In this document: positions 11,758 through 22,143 of the stretch, in pieces
Layout: each line of letters starts with the position of its first letter
Numbering within the stretch: the stretch's first letter is position 1
NCBI RefSeq assembly: GCF_002872475.1
Contig: NZ_CP025682.1
Span: 1,550,001 to 1,614,000 of the forward strand
DNA: 64,000 nt
From: Pseudazoarcus pumilus
Lineage (GTDB): Bacteria; Pseudomonadota; Gammaproteobacteria; Burkholderiales; Rhodocyclaceae
Reading direction: 5' to 3'
Translations under genes and position numbers: made by a program
The notes under the pieces: model-generated
What the model was told of the DNA's origin: nothing
The model's database searches: none
Seen by the model: the letters and a program-made list of their open reading frames with translations, nothing else

Positions 11758-12918
11758 ATGGTCAAACGCATCGCCATGGTCGCCGGAGAGGCTTCCGGAG
11801 ACCTGCTCGCCAGCCGGCTGATCCGCGCCCTGCGCGTGCATCACCCCGACGCCGAGTTCTTCGGCATCGGCGGGCCGCAGATGGAGGCCGAGGGCTTTCG
11901 CACGCTGTGGCCGTGCGACCGCCTCGCGGTACATGGCTATGTCGACGCGCTGCGTCGCTACCGGGAACTGTCGGGCATTCGCCGCGAACTGCTCGCGCGC
12001 GTGCTCGCCGAGTGCCCGGACGCGCTCATCGGTGTCGATGCCCCCGATTTCAACCTCTGGCTGGAGCAGCGCGTGCGCGAGGCCGGCATCCCGGCCATCC
12101 ACTTCGTCAGTCCGTCGATCTGGGCGTGGCGGGGCGGACGCATTCGGCGCATCGCGCGTTCGGTCTCGCACATGTTGTGCCTGTTTCCGTTCGAGCCTCC
12201 GCTGTACCGCGATGCCGGCGTGCCGGTGAGTTACGTCGGCCACCCGCTCGCCGACGAGTTTCCGCTGGTGCCCGATCGTGCGGCGATGCGCGAGCGGCTC
12301 GGACTGCGTCCGGATGCACGCGTGATCGCGATGCTGCCCGGCAGTCGCGACTCGGAGGTGCGCAATCTCGCGGGCATCTACATCGAGACTGCGCAAATTC
12401 TCGCCTCGCGCCATGCCGACGCGATCTTCCTGGTGCCGCTGGCCACACGCGAGACGCGTCGCATCTTCGAGCAGGCGCTGTACGACGCGGGCGCCGAAGA
12501 GCTGCCGCTGCGCGTGCTCTTCGGGCACGCGACCGACGCCATGACGGCGGCCGACGTGGTGTTGGTAGCCAGCGGCACGGCCAGCCTCGAGGCGGCGCTG
12601 CTCAAGCGACCCATGGCCATCTGCTACCGTATCGGCAAATGGCAGTACCGGCTGATGAAACGCATGGCCTATCTGCCGTGGGTCGGCCTGCCCAACATTC
12701 TGTGCGACGAATCGCTGGTGCCCGAACTGCTGCAGGATGCGGCCACGCCCAGTGCGCTGGCCGATGCGCTCGACGGCTGGCTCGAAGATCCGGCCGCCTG
12801 TGAGCAGCTGGCCGAGCGCTTCACCGAATTGCACCTGGACTTGCGCCAGGACACCGGGGCGCGCGCGGCCGAGGCGATCCTGCCGTATCTCGAACGCGTG
12901 ACGGAGCGCAGCGCATGA
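11758..12918 (+). CDS. lpxB: Lipid-A-disaccharide synthase
   Basis: LpxB is a GT19 glycosyltransferase that joins UDP-2,3-diacyl-GlcN and lipid X. The 386-residue product starts [21 protein letters not shown], the conserved LpxB N-terminus. It has [14 protein letters not shown] in the middle and the donor-site region LPGSRDSEV and [16 protein letters not shown] in the C-terminal half. An upstream in-frame start would extend into the lpxA coding sequence. The stop overlaps the rnhB start as ATGA. Confidence 0.95.
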   Translation: MVKRIAMVAGEASGDLLASRLIRALRVHHPDAEFFGIGGPQMEAEGFRTLWPCDRLAVHGYVDALRRYRELSGIRRELLARVLAECPDALIGVDAPDFNLWLEQRVREAGIPAIHFVSPSIWAWRGGRIRRIARSVSHMLCLFPFEPPLYRDAGVPVSYVGHPLADEFPLVPDRAAMRERLGLRPDARVIAMLPGSRDSEVRNLAGIYIETAQILASRHADAIFLVPLATRETRRIFEQALYDAGAEELPLRVLFGHATDAMTAADVVLVASGTASLEAALLKRPMAICYRIGKWQYRLMKRMAYLPWVGLPNILCDESLVPELLQDAATPSALADALDGWLEDPAACEQLAERFTELHLDLRQDTGARAAEAILPYLERVTERSA

Positions 12919-13511
12919 GCACGCTGGTGTGTGGCGTCGACGAGGCCGGCCGGGGGCCGTTATGCGGCTCGGTGGTGGCCGCGGCCGTGATTCTCGATCC
13001 GGCGCGCCCCATCGAGGGGCTGGCCGACTCGAAGCGGCTCACCGCGAAACGGCGTGAGCGCCTGGCCGTGCAGATCCGCGAACGCGCGCTGGCGTGGGCG
13101 GTTGCCGAGGCCGGAGTCGAGGAAATCGACCGACTCAACATCCTGCATGCCTCATTGCTGGCGATGCGCCGTGCCGTCGAAGCGCTGCCGTTCGCGCCCG
13201 CCCTGGTGCGCGTCGATGGCAACCGCTGTCCTGCGCTCGGGCTGCCATGCGAGGCGGTCGTTGGCGGCGATGCCTTGGTGGCGGAGATTTCGGCGGCCTC
13301 GATTCTCGCCAAGACCGTGCGTGACGAGACCATGAACCTGCTCGACGCGCGGTATCCGCACTACGGTTTCGCACGCCACAAGGGCTATCCGACGCCCGAA
13401 CATCTGGCCGCGCTGCGTGATCATGGCGCACTGGCCTGCCATCGCCGCAGTTTCGGGCCGGTTAGGGCCATCCTGGCTCAAGCCAGCCTCTTTCCGGGAG
13501 AAACGACATGA
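12915..13511 (+). CDS. rnhB: Ribonuclease HII
   Basis: RNase HII removes ribonucleotides from DNA and starts ribonucleotide excision repair. The 198-residue protein carries the catalytic Asp-Glu motif in [20 protein letters not shown], the [13 protein letters not shown] segment, and a later acidic residue in [11 protein letters not shown]. The C-terminal [13 protein letters not shown] matches type II enzymes. It is translationally coupled to lpxB and to the following membrane protein. Confidence 0.95.
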   Translation: MSTLVCGVDEAGRGPLCGSVVAAAVILDPARPIEGLADSKRLTAKRRERLAVQIRERALAWAVAEAGVEEIDRLNILHASLLAMRRAVEALPFAPALVRVDGNRCPALGLPCEAVVGGDALVAEISAASILAKTVRDETMNLLDARYPHYGFARHKGYPTPEHLAALRDHGALACHRRSFGPVRAILAQASLFPGETT

Positions 13512-13966
13512 GCCTGCAACACCTGACGCTGTTCCTGCACCTGCTGGCCGTCATCGTATGGGTGGGTGGCATGGCCTTCGCCTACCTGTGTCTGCGACCG
13601 GCGGCGACGATGCTGCCGCCGGCACAGCGCCTGCCGCTGTGGGTAGCCACGCTGGAGCGTTTCTTCACGCTGGTGTGGGGCGCGATCGTGCTGATTCTGG
13701 CGAGCGGCTTCGGCAAGCTCGGCGCGGTCGGTTTCGCCAACGCGCCGGGCGCCTGGCACTGGATGATGCTCACCGGACTGGTGATGGTCGCGGTCTTCGT
13801 CTTCCTGTGGTTCGGCCCGTGGCGCCGCCTCAAGGCCGCCGTCGCGACCGAGGACTGGGCAGGCGGCGCGCTCGCACTGGGCATGATCCGACGCCTGGTG
13901 GGCTTCAACCTCGCACTCGGCCTGGTCACCGTGGCCATCGCGACGCTGGGCCTGGCCTGGTTTTGA
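13508..13966 (+). CDS. CopD-like small integral membrane protein
   Basis: This is a 152-residue protein with four predicted membrane helices: [19 protein letters not shown], a segment around [35 protein letters not shown], and the C-terminal [19 protein letters not shown]. The opening [17 protein letters not shown] resembles the CopD/DUF4149-like membrane superfamily. A role in copper handling cannot be shown from sequence alone. Its ATG overlaps the rnhB stop, and its TGA overlaps the TTG start of the next methyltransferase gene. Confidence 0.7.
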   Translation: MSLQHLTLFLHLLAVIVWVGGMAFAYLCLRPAATMLPPAQRLPLWVATLERFFTLVWGAIVLILASGFGKLGAVGFANAPGAWHWMMLTGLVMVAVFVFLWFGPWRRLKAAVATEDWAGGALALGMIRRLVGFNLALGLVTVAIATLGLAWF

Positions 13967-14757
13967 AGCACGTCAGCTCGCGCGACAATGCGCTGCTGCG
14001 GCGCCTGCGCCGTCTCGCCACGTCGGCGCGCGAGCGGCGCGAATCCGGGCTGACGTTGCTCGACGGCGTACATCTGGTCGAAGCGGCCGAGGCCGCGGGC
14101 GTTATCTTGCAAGAGTTGCTGGTCAGCGAACACGGCGTGCAGCAGCCCGAGATCGACGCGCTGCTCGCGCGCCATCCCGGCGTGGCGGTGACGCTGGTGC
14201 CCGATACGCTGTTCGCGCATGCCAGCCCGGTGGACTCGCCGTCGGGGGTGCTCGCACTCATCGCGACGCCGCCCGAGACCGATGCAAGTCTGTCGTCCAG
14301 CGTGATCGTGCTCGACGGTGTTCAGGATCCGGGCAATCTCGGCACCATCTTGCGCACCGCCGCGGCTGCCGGTGTCGGCGATGCGCTGCTCACTACCGGC
14401 TGTGCCCAGGCGTGGGCGCCGCGCACGCTGCGTGCCGGCATGGGCGGGCACTTCCGCCTGCACATCCGCGAACGCGTCGACGTCTCCACGGCACTTGCGG
14501 GTTTTCAGGGGCGCATCGTCGCCACCGGAGTGGGCGCGAACGCGCGCTCGCTGTACGAGACCGAACTGACCGGAGCGGTCGTCTGGCTGTTCGGTGCCGA
14601 AGGCGCCGGCTTGTCGCCCGCGGTGGCGGCGCTTGCCACGGATGTGGTGACGATTCCGATGCCCGGTGAAGTCGAATCGCTCAACGTCGGCGCGGCCGCG
14701 GCGGTGTGTCTGTTCGAACAGGTGCGCCAGCGCCTTGGCACAGCGCTCAATCGATGA
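13963..14757 (+). CDS. TrmH/SpoU-family RNA 2'-O-methyltransferase
   Basis: This SPOUT-class enzyme is predicted to 2'-O-methylate rRNA or tRNA with S-adenosylmethionine. The 264-residue product has an N-terminal substrate-binding domain and the three SpoU motifs: [32 protein letters not shown], and [20 protein letters not shown]. The best start is a TTG at 13963 inside the preceding stop codon (TTGA). In betaproteobacteria a gene of this type commonly follows rnhB. The exact substrate is not evident. Its 3' end overlaps gcvH convergently by 11 bp. Confidence 0.85.
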   Translation: MKHVSSRDNALLRRLRRLATSARERRESGLTLLDGVHLVEAAEAAGVILQELLVSEHGVQQPEIDALLARHPGVAVTLVPDTLFAHASPVDSPSGVLALIATPPETDASLSSSVIVLDGVQDPGNLGTILRTAAAAGVGDALLTTGCAQAWAPRTLRAGMGGHFRLHIRERVDVSTALAGFQGRIVATGVGANARSLYETELTGAVVWLFGAEGAGLSPAVAALATDVVTIPMPGEVESLNVGAAAAVCLFEQVRQRLGTALNR

Positions 14758-15124
14758 GCTTGCGGTAGGCCTCGGCGTCGAGCAGGGCGGGTTGCGCCCC
14801 GGCTGCCGGGCGCATGCGGAACAGCCAGGCGTCGTAGGGGGCGTCGTTGACCGATTCAGGCGCCTCGCTCACGCCGTTGTTGATCGCGATGATCTCGCCG
14901 GAGACGGGCGCATGAATGTCCGAGGCAGTCTTGACCGACTCGATCACTGCACACGGGGCGCCGGCCTCGATGGCGCGTCCGGCTTCGGGCAACTCGACGA
15001 AGACGATGTCTCCCAGCGCGTCCTGCGCGTGGTCGGTGATGCCGATCGTGAGCGTGCCGTCGGCTTCAGTGCGCACCCACTCGTGCGTCTCGGCATAAGC
15101 CAGTTCGGCGGGAAGATGGCTCAT
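14747..15124 (-). CDS. gcvH: Glycine cleavage system H protein
   Basis: GcvH is the lipoyl-carrying shuttle of the glycine cleavage complex. The 125-residue protein starts [20 protein letters not shown] and carries the lipoylation Lys in the segment [13 protein letters not shown]. It also contains [13 protein letters not shown], typical of the family. It stands alone here, without gcvT or gcvP nearby, and points against the flanking genes. It may also serve lipoate transfer to other complexes, but that is inference. Confidence 0.95.
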   Translation of the reverse strand: MSHLPAELAYAETHEWVRTEADGTLTIGITDHAQDALGDIVFVELPEAGRAIEAGAPCAVIESVKTASDIHAPVSGEIIAINNGVSEAPESVNDAPYDAWLFRMRPAAGAQPALLDAEAYRKLID

Positions 15125-15267
15125 CTGCAGTTTCTCCGGTGATGTTTCGATGCGGTTCGCGGCGCGTCGGTCCGCGGCCGGGAACGAATGGTAGCGCGAT
15201 GCGGCGTTGCATGCGCGACCCGCGAGCGGGGTGCGCAGGTGTTTTCCGACGGGCTATGATCGGCGCC

Positions 15268-16155
15268 ATGAAGTCCTTTTCGAGCACTTTCCATACGCTG
15301 CGCGGCGTGACCATTCATGTCCGCGAATGGGGCAGGGCGGATGCGCCGGCCCTGTGGATGCTGCACGGCTGGTCCGACGTCTCGGCCACCTTCCAGTTCG
15401 TCATCGACGCCCTCGAGCACGACTGGCGCGTAATCGCGCCGGACTGGCGCGGCCACGGCCTGAGCGCACGCGGCGCCGACGCCTACTGGTTCGCCGACTA
15501 TCTTGGCGATCTGGACGCGCTGCTGCGCGTGTATTCGCCACACGCGCCGGTGCGCATGGTCGGGCACAGCATGGGCGGCAACGTGGCGCACCTGTACGCG
15601 GGTGTGCGCCCCGCGCGCGTGCGTGCGCTGGTCACGCTCGAATCCCTGGCGCGCGCGCAACGCCCGGCCGAGGAGACGCCGCAGCGCCTGCAGGCCTGGC
15701 TCGATCAGCTCGCCGCTCGCAAGGCGCCAAGGCGCTACGAAGACGTCGAGGCCCTGGCGCTGCGCCTGCGCCGCGCCAATCCACGCCTGAGCGCCGAGCG
15801 TGCGCGCTTCATGGCGCAGCACTACACCGAGGCCGACGGACGGGGCGGGGTGCGCATCGCGGTCGAGCCGGCGCACCGCAACGTGCATCCGTTCATGCAT
15901 CGTCGCGACGAGGCCGCAGCGTGCTGGCGCCGCATCACCGCACCGGTGCTGTGGCTGATGCAGGAGGGCGGCGGCTGGCGCGAGCTGCGCGGCGTCGACG
16001 AGGCCGCCTGGGAGCAGACCCGTGCCTGTTTCGCCGATCTGCGCGAAGCGGCGATCGCCGATTGCGGGCACAATATGCAGCATGACCAGCCAGAAGCCGT
16101 GGCCGCCGCGATCGAGGATTTTCTCGCCGAGGTCGCGCCCTACCATGCCGGATGA
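15268..16155 (+). CDS. Alpha/beta-fold hydrolase
   Basis: This is a predicted alpha/beta hydrolase of 295 residues. It has the oxyanion segment LWMLHGWSD, the nucleophile elbow GHSMGG (Ser, around residue 100), and a late His in IADCGHNMQHDQPE, consistent with a Ser-Asp/Glu-His triad. Substrate unknown. A TATGAT hexamer at 15255-15260 just before the ATG looks like a -10 element, which favours the ATG at 15268 over the one at 15256. The stop overlaps the following PHP gene. Confidence 0.82.
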   Translation: MKSFSSTFHTLRGVTIHVREWGRADAPALWMLHGWSDVSATFQFVIDALEHDWRVIAPDWRGHGLSARGADAYWFADYLGDLDALLRVYSPHAPVRMVGHSMGGNVAHLYAGVRPARVRALVTLESLARAQRPAEETPQRLQAWLDQLAARKAPRRYEDVEALALRLRRANPRLSAERARFMAQHYTEADGRGGVRIAVEPAHRNVHPFMHRRDEAAACWRRITAPVLWLMQEGGGWRELRGVDEAAWEQTRACFADLREAAIADCGHNMQHDQPEAVAAAIEDFLAEVAPYHAG

Positions 16156-17008
16156 CATGAACGACGAACCGCGCAACGCCGATCTGCACTGCCATTCCAA
16201 CGCCTCGGACGGCTGGATGTCGCCCGCCGAGGTGGTGCGGCGCGCGCACGCCAATGGCGTGGACCTGCTCGCGCTGACCGACCATGACACGCTCGCCGGG
16301 CTCGACGAGGCGCTCGCCGAAGCCGCGCGACTGGGGCTGGACATGGTCTGCGGCGTGGAGGTTTCGGTGACCTTCGCCAACGAGACGGTGCACATCGTCG
16401 GCCTGGGGGTCGATCGCGCCGACGCGACCCTGCGCGCGGGGCTCGCCGGCCTGCGCGCCGGGCGCATCGAACGGGCGCGGCGCATGGGCGCGGCGCTGGC
16501 CGAAGCGGGGGTGCCGGGCGTGTTCGAACGCGCGATGCGTCTGGCGAGCAATCCCGAGATGATCGGCCGCGCGCACCTTGCGCGCGCCATCGTCGACGCC
16601 GGGCATCAGCCCGACGTGGGCACGGTGTTCCGGCATTATCTTGCCAAGGGCAAGCCCGGCTACGTCGAGCATCGCTGGGCGACGCTCGAGGATGCGGTGG
16701 CCTGGATCCGCGCGGCCGGCGGAATCGCGATCGTTGCTCACCCGGCGCGCTATCGGCTCGATGCGATCGGCATGGAGCATCTGTTCGACCGCTTCGCCGC
16801 CTGCGGTGGCGAGGGTGTCGAGGTGGTCTCCGGTGCGCACGATGACGACGAGATCGCCGAGTATGCACAACTGGCGCGCCGACGCGGCCTGCTTGCCTCG
16901 CGCGCCTCCGATTTTCATGGCCCCGGCGAGAGCCGCGTCGATCTCGGCGGCTGCCTGCCGTTGCCGGCTGGGCTCAAGCCGGTGTGGGCCCGCTTGCAGG
17001 GAGGTTAG
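16145..17008 (+). CDS. PHP-domain phosphoesterase (RNase AM/YciV-like)
   Basis: The PHP metal-binding motifs are clear: ADLHCHSNASDGWMSP at the N-terminus, LTDHDTLAGLDEA, the GVEVSVTFANETVHIVGL segment, AHPARYRL, and the C-terminal DFHGPG. The product is 287 residues from ATG 16145 or 283 from ATG 16157. Related proteins (YciV/RnmX type) act as 3',5'-nucleoside bisphosphate phosphatases or 5'-3' exoribonucleases that trim 5' ends of rRNA. That function is inferred from the family. It precedes the Sua5/YciO-like gene directly. Confidence 0.85.
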   Translation: MPDDMNDEPRNADLHCHSNASDGWMSPAEVVRRAHANGVDLLALTDHDTLAGLDEALAEAARLGLDMVCGVEVSVTFANETVHIVGLGVDRADATLRAGLAGLRAGRIERARRMGAALAEAGVPGVFERAMRLASNPEMIGRAHLARAIVDAGHQPDVGTVFRHYLAKGKPGYVEHRWATLEDAVAWIRAAGGIAIVAHPARYRLDAIGMEHLFDRFAACGGEGVEVVSGAHDDDEIAEYAQLARRRGLLASRASDFHGPGESRVDLGGCLPLPAGLKPVWARLQGG

Positions 17009-17641
17009 ATGTCCCAGTTCTTCAGCGTCCATCCGACGAATCCGCAACCGCGTCTGATCCGTCAGGCGGCGCAGATCGTGCGCGAGGGCGGGCTGATCGT
17101 GTTCCCGACCGATTCGGCCTGGGCCCTGGGCGGTCACATCGGCGACGCCGGGCTGCTCACGCGCATCCGTCGCATCCGCGGCGTGGACGATCGCCACCAC
17201 TTCACGCTGATGTGCCGCGACCTGTCCGAGATCGGCACCTACGCGCGCGTCGACAACGCCCTGTTCCGCCTGCTCAAGGCCACCACACCGGGCACCTACA
17301 CCTTCATTCTCGAGGCCACGCGCGAACTGCCGCGTCGCGTCATGCACCCCAAGCGCAAGACCATCGGCCTGCGCGTGCCCGATCATCCGCTGGTCTCGGC
17401 GCTGCTCGAGGAACTGGGTGAGCCCCTGCTGACCTCGACCCTGCTGCTGCCGGGAGAGGATCTGCCGCTGAGCGACATCGACGACATCGTCGAGCGCGTC
17501 GGCAAGCAGGTCGACCTGATCATCGAGGCCGGCGCCTGCGGCCCCGAGGCGACCACGGTCATCGACCTGACTTCGGGTGCGCCGGAGTTGTTGCGCGCGG
17601 GCAAGGGTGACCCCTCGCCGTTCGGGCTGGAGGCAGGATGA
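17009..17641 (+). CDS. Sua5/YciO/YrdC-family protein (L-threonylcarbamoyladenylate synthase type)
   Basis: The 210-residue protein has the YrdC-fold core: GGLIVFPTDSAWALGG, the KRTH-like IRGVDDRHHFTLMCRDLSEI, and TPGTYTFILEAT, then IGLRVPDHPLV. Family members make threonylcarbamoyl-AMP for tRNA t6A, but the YciO branch has uncertain activity. The PTDSAWALGG and the IRGVDDRHHF segments look more like YciO than TsaC. It starts at the PHP gene stop with no gap. Which branch it belongs to is unresolved. Confidence 0.82.
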   Translation: MSQFFSVHPTNPQPRLIRQAAQIVREGGLIVFPTDSAWALGGHIGDAGLLTRIRRIRGVDDRHHFTLMCRDLSEIGTYARVDNALFRLLKATTPGTYTFILEATRELPRRVMHPKRKTIGLRVPDHPLVSALLEELGEPLLTSTLLLPGEDLPLSDIDDIVERVGKQVDLIIEAGACGPEATTVIDLTSGAPELLRAGKGDPSPFGLEAG

Positions 17642-17707
17642 GGCGCTGCCCGGCACGGGCAGGGCGCGCTCTCTGCTAGAATCGGACGCTTTGATGCGCG
17701 CGCTTTC

Positions 17708-18367
17708 ATGGACACGCTGATTTCCACCCTCGCGATCTGGTCGCTGCCGGTGCTGCTTGCGATCACGCTGCACGAGGCGGCTCACGGCTATGTGGCGCGA
17801 CATTTCGGCGATCCGACCGCGGCCGAGGCGGGGCGCATCACGCTCAATCCGTTCAGCCATATCGACCCGGTGGGCACCATTCTCGTGCCGGCGGGCATCC
17901 TCGTCCTGTCCATGCTGGCGGGCAGTGCAGGCATCCTGTTCGGCTGGGCCAAGCCGGTGCCGGTCAATTTCGCGCGGCTCAACAATCCCAAGTCCGACAT
18001 GCTGTGGGTGGCCGCGGCCGGCCCGTTCATGAATCTGGTGATGGCCATCGGCTGGGCGGCGCTGCTCAAGCTCGCACACGCCGGCTTCGGTGGCGCGTAT
18101 GCCGACCCGCTGATGCAGATGGCGCTGGCCGGCATCATGATCAACGCGGTGCTGATGTTCCTCAATCTGCTGCCGATCCCGCCGCTCGACGGCGGGCGCA
18201 TCGCGGTCAGCCTGCTGCCCGACCGGCTGGCCTGGCAGTTCGCGCGGATCGAGCCCTACGGCTTCCCGATCCTGTTGCTGCTGCTCTTCTCGGGTATCCT
18301 CGGCGCGATACTGTGGCCCATGATCGCCATCTTTCGCGACCTGCTTTCAACGATTTTCGGTTTCTAG
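17708..18367 (+). CDS. M50-family site-2 protease-like membrane metalloprotease
   Basis: The 219-residue integral membrane protein has the zinc motif HEAAHGYVARHFGD near residue 22, a central KPVPVNFARLNNPKSDM loop, the hydrophobic AAAGPFMNLVMAIGWAALL, and the second metal site NLLPIPPLDGGRI. It lacks PDZ domains, as in the small rhomboid-sized M50 proteins. The substrate is unknown. A TAGAAT hexamer at 17677-17682 could be its -10 element. It lies between the Sua5-like gene and trpS, a common betaproteobacterial order. Confidence 0.88.
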   Translation: MDTLISTLAIWSLPVLLAITLHEAAHGYVARHFGDPTAAEAGRITLNPFSHIDPVGTILVPAGILVLSMLAGSAGILFGWAKPVPVNFARLNNPKSDMLWVAAAGPFMNLVMAIGWAALLKLAHAGFGGAYADPLMQMALAGIMINAVLMFLNLLPIPPLDGGRIAVSLLPDRLAWQFARIEPYGFPILLLLLFSGILGAILWPMIAIFRDLLSTIFGF

Positions 18368-18382
18368 ACTTCTTCAATCATC

Positions 18383-19585
18383 ATGTACGCTGAACGCGTT
18401 CTCTCCGGCATGCGCCCGACCGGGCGTCTGCATCTGGGCCACTATCACGGCGTGCTGCGCAACTGGGTGAAGCTGCAGGAGGAGTATCCCTGCCTGTTCT
18501 TCGTCGCCGACTGGCATGCGCTCACGACCAACTACGATTCACCGCAGGTGATCGAGGACACCGTGTGGGACATGCTCGTCGACTGGCTCGCGGCCGGCGT
18601 CGATCCTGCCCAGGCCACGCTGTTCATCCAGTCGCGCGTGCCCGAGCATGCCGAACTGCACCTGCTGCTGTCGATGATGACGCCGCTGGGCTGGCTCGAG
18701 CGCGTGCCGACCTACAAGGATCAGCAGGAAAAGCTCGCCAACAAGGATCTGTCGACCTACGGCTTCCTCGGCTATCCGCTGTTGCAGTCGGCCGACATCC
18801 TGATCTACCGCGCCGACAAGGTGCCGGTGGGGGAAGATCAGGTGCCGCACGTCGAGATCACGCGCGAGGTCGCGCGGCGTTTCAATCATCTCTATGGGCG
18901 GGAACCGGGCTTCGAAGAGAAGGCGCGCGAGGCCGCGCGCAAGCTTGGCACCAAGCGCTCGCGCCTGTATTTCGAGTTGCGTACCCGCTTTCAGCAGGAA
19001 GGCGACGAAGCCGCGCTCGAGCAGGCCCACGCAGTGCTTGAGGAGACGCAGAACCTGAGCATGACCGACCGCGAGCGCCTATACGGCTTTCTCGAGGGCA
19101 GCAGCAAGATGCTGCTGGTCGAGCCCGACGCGCTGCTCACCGAATCTGCGCGCATGCCGGGCCTGGACGGGCAGAAGATGTCCAAGAGCTACGGCAATAC
19201 GATCTACCTGCGCGAGGATCCGGACACGGTGGCGAAGAAAATCCGCACCATGCAGACCGACCCGGCACGCGTGCGGCGCACCGACCCGGGCGATCCGGCC
19301 AAGTGCCCGGTGTGGCAATTCCACGTCGTGTACTCGGACGATGCGACCTGCGAATGGGTGCAGCAGGGCTGCCGCAGCGCCGGCATCGGCTGTATCGAGT
19401 GCAAGCAGCCGGTGATCGACGCGGTGGTCGCCGAGCAGGAACAGATGCGCGAACGCGCCCAGCCCTACGTCGAGGACCCGACGCTGGTGCGCAACATCAT
19501 TGCCGACGGTTGCGAGCGCGCGCGCAAGCTCGCGCAGGAGACCATGCGCGACGTGCGCGAAGCGATGGGGCTGTCGTACTCGTGA
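18383..19585 (+). CDS. trpS: Tryptophanyl-tRNA synthetase
   Basis: TrpS charges tRNA-Trp. The 400-residue class I synthetase has SGMRPTGRLHLGHYHGVL (HIGH motif as HLGH) and the second signature GQKMSKSYGNTIYL. It is longer than the E. coli enzyme (334 residues), a size seen in a divergent TrpS group common in betaproteobacteria. That comparison is from family knowledge. It starts 15 bp after the M50 gene. Confidence 0.95.
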   Translation: MYAERVLSGMRPTGRLHLGHYHGVLRNWVKLQEEYPCLFFVADWHALTTNYDSPQVIEDTVWDMLVDWLAAGVDPAQATLFIQSRVPEHAELHLLLSMMTPLGWLERVPTYKDQQEKLANKDLSTYGFLGYPLLQSADILIYRADKVPVGEDQVPHVEITREVARRFNHLYGREPGFEEKAREAARKLGTKRSRLYFELRTRFQQEGDEAALEQAHAVLEETQNLSMTDRERLYGFLEGSSKMLLVEPDALLTESARMPGLDGQKMSKSYGNTIYLREDPDTVAKKIRTMQTDPARVRRTDPGDPAKCPVWQFHVVYSDDATCEWVQQGCRSAGIGCIECKQPVIDAVVAEQEQMRERAQPYVEDPTLVRNIIADGCERARKLAQETMRDVREAMGLSYS

Positions 19586-19645
19586 GGCATGTCACGTTTC
19601 GTGACCATGCCGGGGCTTGCTCCAGACGCCGGCGTTCGAGCTACA

Positions 19646-20476
19646 ATGTCGCAGCCGCTCGATCTCGCACCGGCTGATGCCGCCGGTCGGCTCGATGCGG
19701 TGGCGCGTCTTTACGGCGCGCCGATGCTCGAATTGCCGAAGGACCTCTACATCCCGCCCGATGCGCTGGAGGTGTTTCTCGAGGCCTTCGAAGGTCCGCT
19801 GGACCTGCTGCTGTATCTGATCCGCAAGGCGAATCTCGACATCCTCGACATTCCCATGGCGGCGCTGACCGCGCAGTATCTGGGCTACGTCGAGGCGATG
19901 CGACGTCACAATCTCGAACTGGCGGCCGATTACCTGTTGATGGCCGCGACGCTGCTCGAGATCAAGTCGCGCATGCTGTTGCCGCGGCCGTCGAAGATTG
20001 CGGACGATGAGGAGCACGATCCGCGCGAGGAACTCGTGCGTCGTCTGCTCGAATATGAACAGATGAAGCTCGCGGCGCTGCGCATCGACGCGCTGCCGCG
20101 CCTCGATCGCGATTTCGCCATGGTCGGCGTGTTCGTTGCCGAGCGCGTCGTCGAACGCCTGCCGGAGGTGAGCCTGCACGACCTGCAGCTGGCCTGGCTG
20201 GCGCTGATGAAGAAGGCGCGCCTGAGCGCGCACCACACGGTCAGCCGCGAGGAACTGTCGGTCCGCGAGCACATGAGCCGCATGCTGCGCAGTCTGCGGC
20301 GTGGATCGTGGGTTGGCCTGGAGACCCTGTTCGAGCCGGAGCTGGGGCGCGCGGGGCTGGTCGTGAGCTTTCTGGCGATGCTCGAACTGGTCAAGGAGAA
20401 GCTCGTGCTGGTCACCCAGGTCGAACCGCTGGCGCCGATTTACGTGAAGCTTGCCGATGCACCTGCAAACGCCTGA
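19646..20476 (+). CDS. scpA: Segregation and condensation protein A
   Basis: ScpA is the kleisin subunit that bridges SMC heads. The 276-residue product contains the N-terminal kleisin region [20 protein letters not shown] and the central [23 protein letters not shown]. It ends with the winged-helix part [20 protein letters not shown]. Start chosen at ATG 19646. An ATG-like codon farther upstream (19589) would add 19 residues. A TACAAT hexamer overlapping the chosen ATG could instead be a -10 element, which would push the start downstream. It overlaps scpB by 20 bp. Confidence 0.9.
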   Translation: MSQPLDLAPADAAGRLDAVARLYGAPMLELPKDLYIPPDALEVFLEAFEGPLDLLLYLIRKANLDILDIPMAALTAQYLGYVEAMRRHNLELAADYLLMAATLLEIKSRMLLPRPSKIADDEEHDPREELVRRLLEYEQMKLAALRIDALPRLDRDFAMVGVFVAERVVERLPEVSLHDLQLAWLALMKKARLSAHHTVSREELSVREHMSRMLRSLRRGSWVGLETLFEPELGRAGLVVSFLAMLELVKEKLVLVTQVEPLAPIYVKLADAPANA

Positions 20477-21050
20477 GGACTACAAGCGGGTTATCGAGAC
20501 GGTGCTGCTGGCCGCGACCGGTGCGCTTGAGGTGGCCGAACTGCGGCGCCTGTTCGAAGCCGATCCAGGGCCGGAGATGGTGCGCAAGCTGCTTGACGAA
20601 TTGCGTGCCGACTGGGACGGGCGCGGTGTCGAGTTGGTGCGCACTGCCTCGGGCTGGCGCTTCCAGACGCGGCTCGAGTACCAGGTGTATGTGGAGCGAC
20701 TGCGGGACGAAAAACCGCCGAAGTACTCGCGCGCGGTGCTCGAGACGCTGGCGATCATCGCCTACCGTCAGCCGGTTACACGCGGGGACATCGAGGACAT
20801 CCGCGGCGTGGCGGTGTCACCGAACGTGATCCGCACCCTCGAATCGCGCGGCTGGGTCGACGTCGTCGGCCACCGCGACACCCCGGGTCGACCCACCTTG
20901 CTGGCGACCACCCGGCGTTTTCTCGACGACCTTGGCTTGCGCAGCCTCACCGAGCTGCCGCCATTGGTCGAAATCGAAAGGATGATGGACCTTGTCGAAG
21001 AACAGGAAACCGCGCACCCCGCTGCGCCCGCCGACGAAGAAGAAATCTGA
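20457..21050 (+). CDS. scpB: Segregation and condensation protein B
   Basis: ScpB dimers bind ScpA and complete the SMC-ScpAB condensin. The 197-residue protein has two winged-helix domains, with the family signature [26 protein letters not shown] and ALESRGW-like [22 protein letters not shown]. Its 5' end overlaps scpA by 20 bp and its 3' end overlaps rluB by 59 bp, so translation of the three is probably coupled. Confidence 0.93.
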   Translation: MHLQTPEDYKRVIETVLLAATGALEVAELRRLFEADPGPEMVRKLLDELRADWDGRGVELVRTASGWRFQTRLEYQVYVERLRDEKPPKYSRAVLETLAIIAYRQPVTRGDIEDIRGVAVSPNVIRTLESRGWVDVVGHRDTPGRPTLLATTRRFLDDLGLRSLTELPPLVEIERMMDLVEEQETAHPAAPADEEEI

Positions 21051-22008
21051 ACCGCAGAACGCCAATCCGGCGATGCGCCCGGATGCGCACAAATCCGCGC
21101 TCGGCGTCATCAAGCGCGAGGGGCCGCCGCGCGCGCGTCCCGGCCGCGGAGAGCCGCCGTCCAAACCCGCGACCTTCGCCGAGCCAGAGCGTCTGCAGAA
21201 AGTACTCGCCCAGATCGGCATCGGCTCGCGCCGCGAGATCGAGGAATGGGTGATTGCCGGTCGCATCTCGGTCAATGGCCTGCCGGCAGCCCTGGGACAG
21301 AAGATCGGCCCCGGAGATCTGGTCAAGTACAACGGCAAGCCGATCCCGCTCAAGTTCGCCGAGCAGCGCGAGACGCGCGTGCTGATCTACCACAAGCCCG
21401 AGGGCGAGATCGTCTCGCGCGACGATCCGGAAGGGCGCCCGTCGGTATTCGAGCGTCTGCCCATGCTCAAGAAGGGGCGCTGGATCGCGGTCGGCCGACT
21501 CGACTTCAACACCTCCGGCCTGCTGCTTTTTACCAATGACGGTGATCTGGCCAACAAGCTCATGCACCCGCGCTACGAGATGGAGCGCGAGTACGCCGTG
21601 CGGCTGCTGGGCCGGCTCGACGACGAACAGGCCGCCGCGCTGACCGCCGGCATCGAGCTCGAAGACGGGACGGCGCGCTTCTCCAGTCTTCGCGACGAGG
21701 GAGGAGAGGGCGCCAACCACTGGTATCGGGTGATCCTGTCCGAAGGGCGCAACCGCGAGGTGCGCCGCATGTTCGAGGCGGTCGGCCTGACCGTGAGCCG
21801 GCTGATGCGCGTGCGCTATGGCCCGGTGGAACTGCCGTCCAAGATCAAGCGCGGCATGTGGATGGAAATGCCCGAGGCGCAGGTCAAGGCGCTGACCGGA
21901 AACACCGCGCCGGGGCGCCAGCAGCGTCCCGAGGAAAAGAAGCGCCGTCGGCGCAACGAGGGCAAGGTGCACCGCACCGCTGCGCCCAGGCGTCGCGCCG
22001 CGGGCTGA
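20992..22008 (+). CDS. rluB: 23S rRNA pseudouridine synthase RluB-type
   Basis: RluB-type enzymes make pseudouridine in helix 90 region of 23S rRNA (position 2605 in E. coli). An S4-like RNA-binding domain ([21 protein letters not shown]) is followed by the catalytic RsuA/RluB core with the Asp motif [20 protein letters not shown], then [21 protein letters not shown]. Basic tails flank both ends. The start is TTG at 20992, preceded by AAAGGA. The next in-frame ATG at 21073 is the alternative. Total length is 338 residues. Confidence 0.9.
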   Translation: MSKNRKPRTPLRPPTKKKSEPQNANPAMRPDAHKSALGVIKREGPPRARPGRGEPPSKPATFAEPERLQKVLAQIGIGSRREIEEWVIAGRISVNGLPAALGQKIGPGDLVKYNGKPIPLKFAEQRETRVLIYHKPEGEIVSRDDPEGRPSVFERLPMLKKGRWIAVGRLDFNTSGLLLFTNDGDLANKLMHPRYEMEREYAVRLLGRLDDEQAAALTAGIELEDGTARFSSLRDEGGEGANHWYRVILSEGRNREVRRMFEAVGLTVSRLMRVRYGPVELPSKIKRGMWMEMPEAQVKALTGNTAPGRQQRPEEKKRRRRNEGKVHRTAAPRRRAAG

Positions 22009-22028
22009 GCGCGCGCGTCTTTCCCAAA

Positions 22029-22057
22029 TTGCCTGTTTTCGGTGCAGGCGTTATAAT
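22029..22057 (+). promoter_or_regulatory. Sigma-70 promoter of the rimP-nusA-infB operon
   Basis: A TTGCCT hexamer at 22029-22034, a 17-base spacer and a perfect TATAAT at 22052-22057 form a strong sigma-70 promoter. It lies in the 150-bp gap between rluB and rimP. Transcription would begin near 22064 and include a terminator-like hairpin before rimP. Confidence 0.85.
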
Positions 22058-22118
22058 CGAAAAGCTCGACAGATCGCGAATTCGCGTTGTGTCGGCGTTC
22101 CGGTTGAATTCAACAGGG

Positions 22119-22143
22119 ATGGGCGCTGGCGCCCATTTTTTAT
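22119..22143 (+). terminator. Leader attenuator before rimP
   Basis: ATGGGCG-CTGG-CGCCCAT followed by TTTTTATTT is a 7-bp stem with a T-tract. It lies in the leader between the TATAAT promoter and the rimP start, so it is positioned to attenuate the whole operon, which encodes NusA itself. Attenuation is inferred from position. Confidence 0.75.
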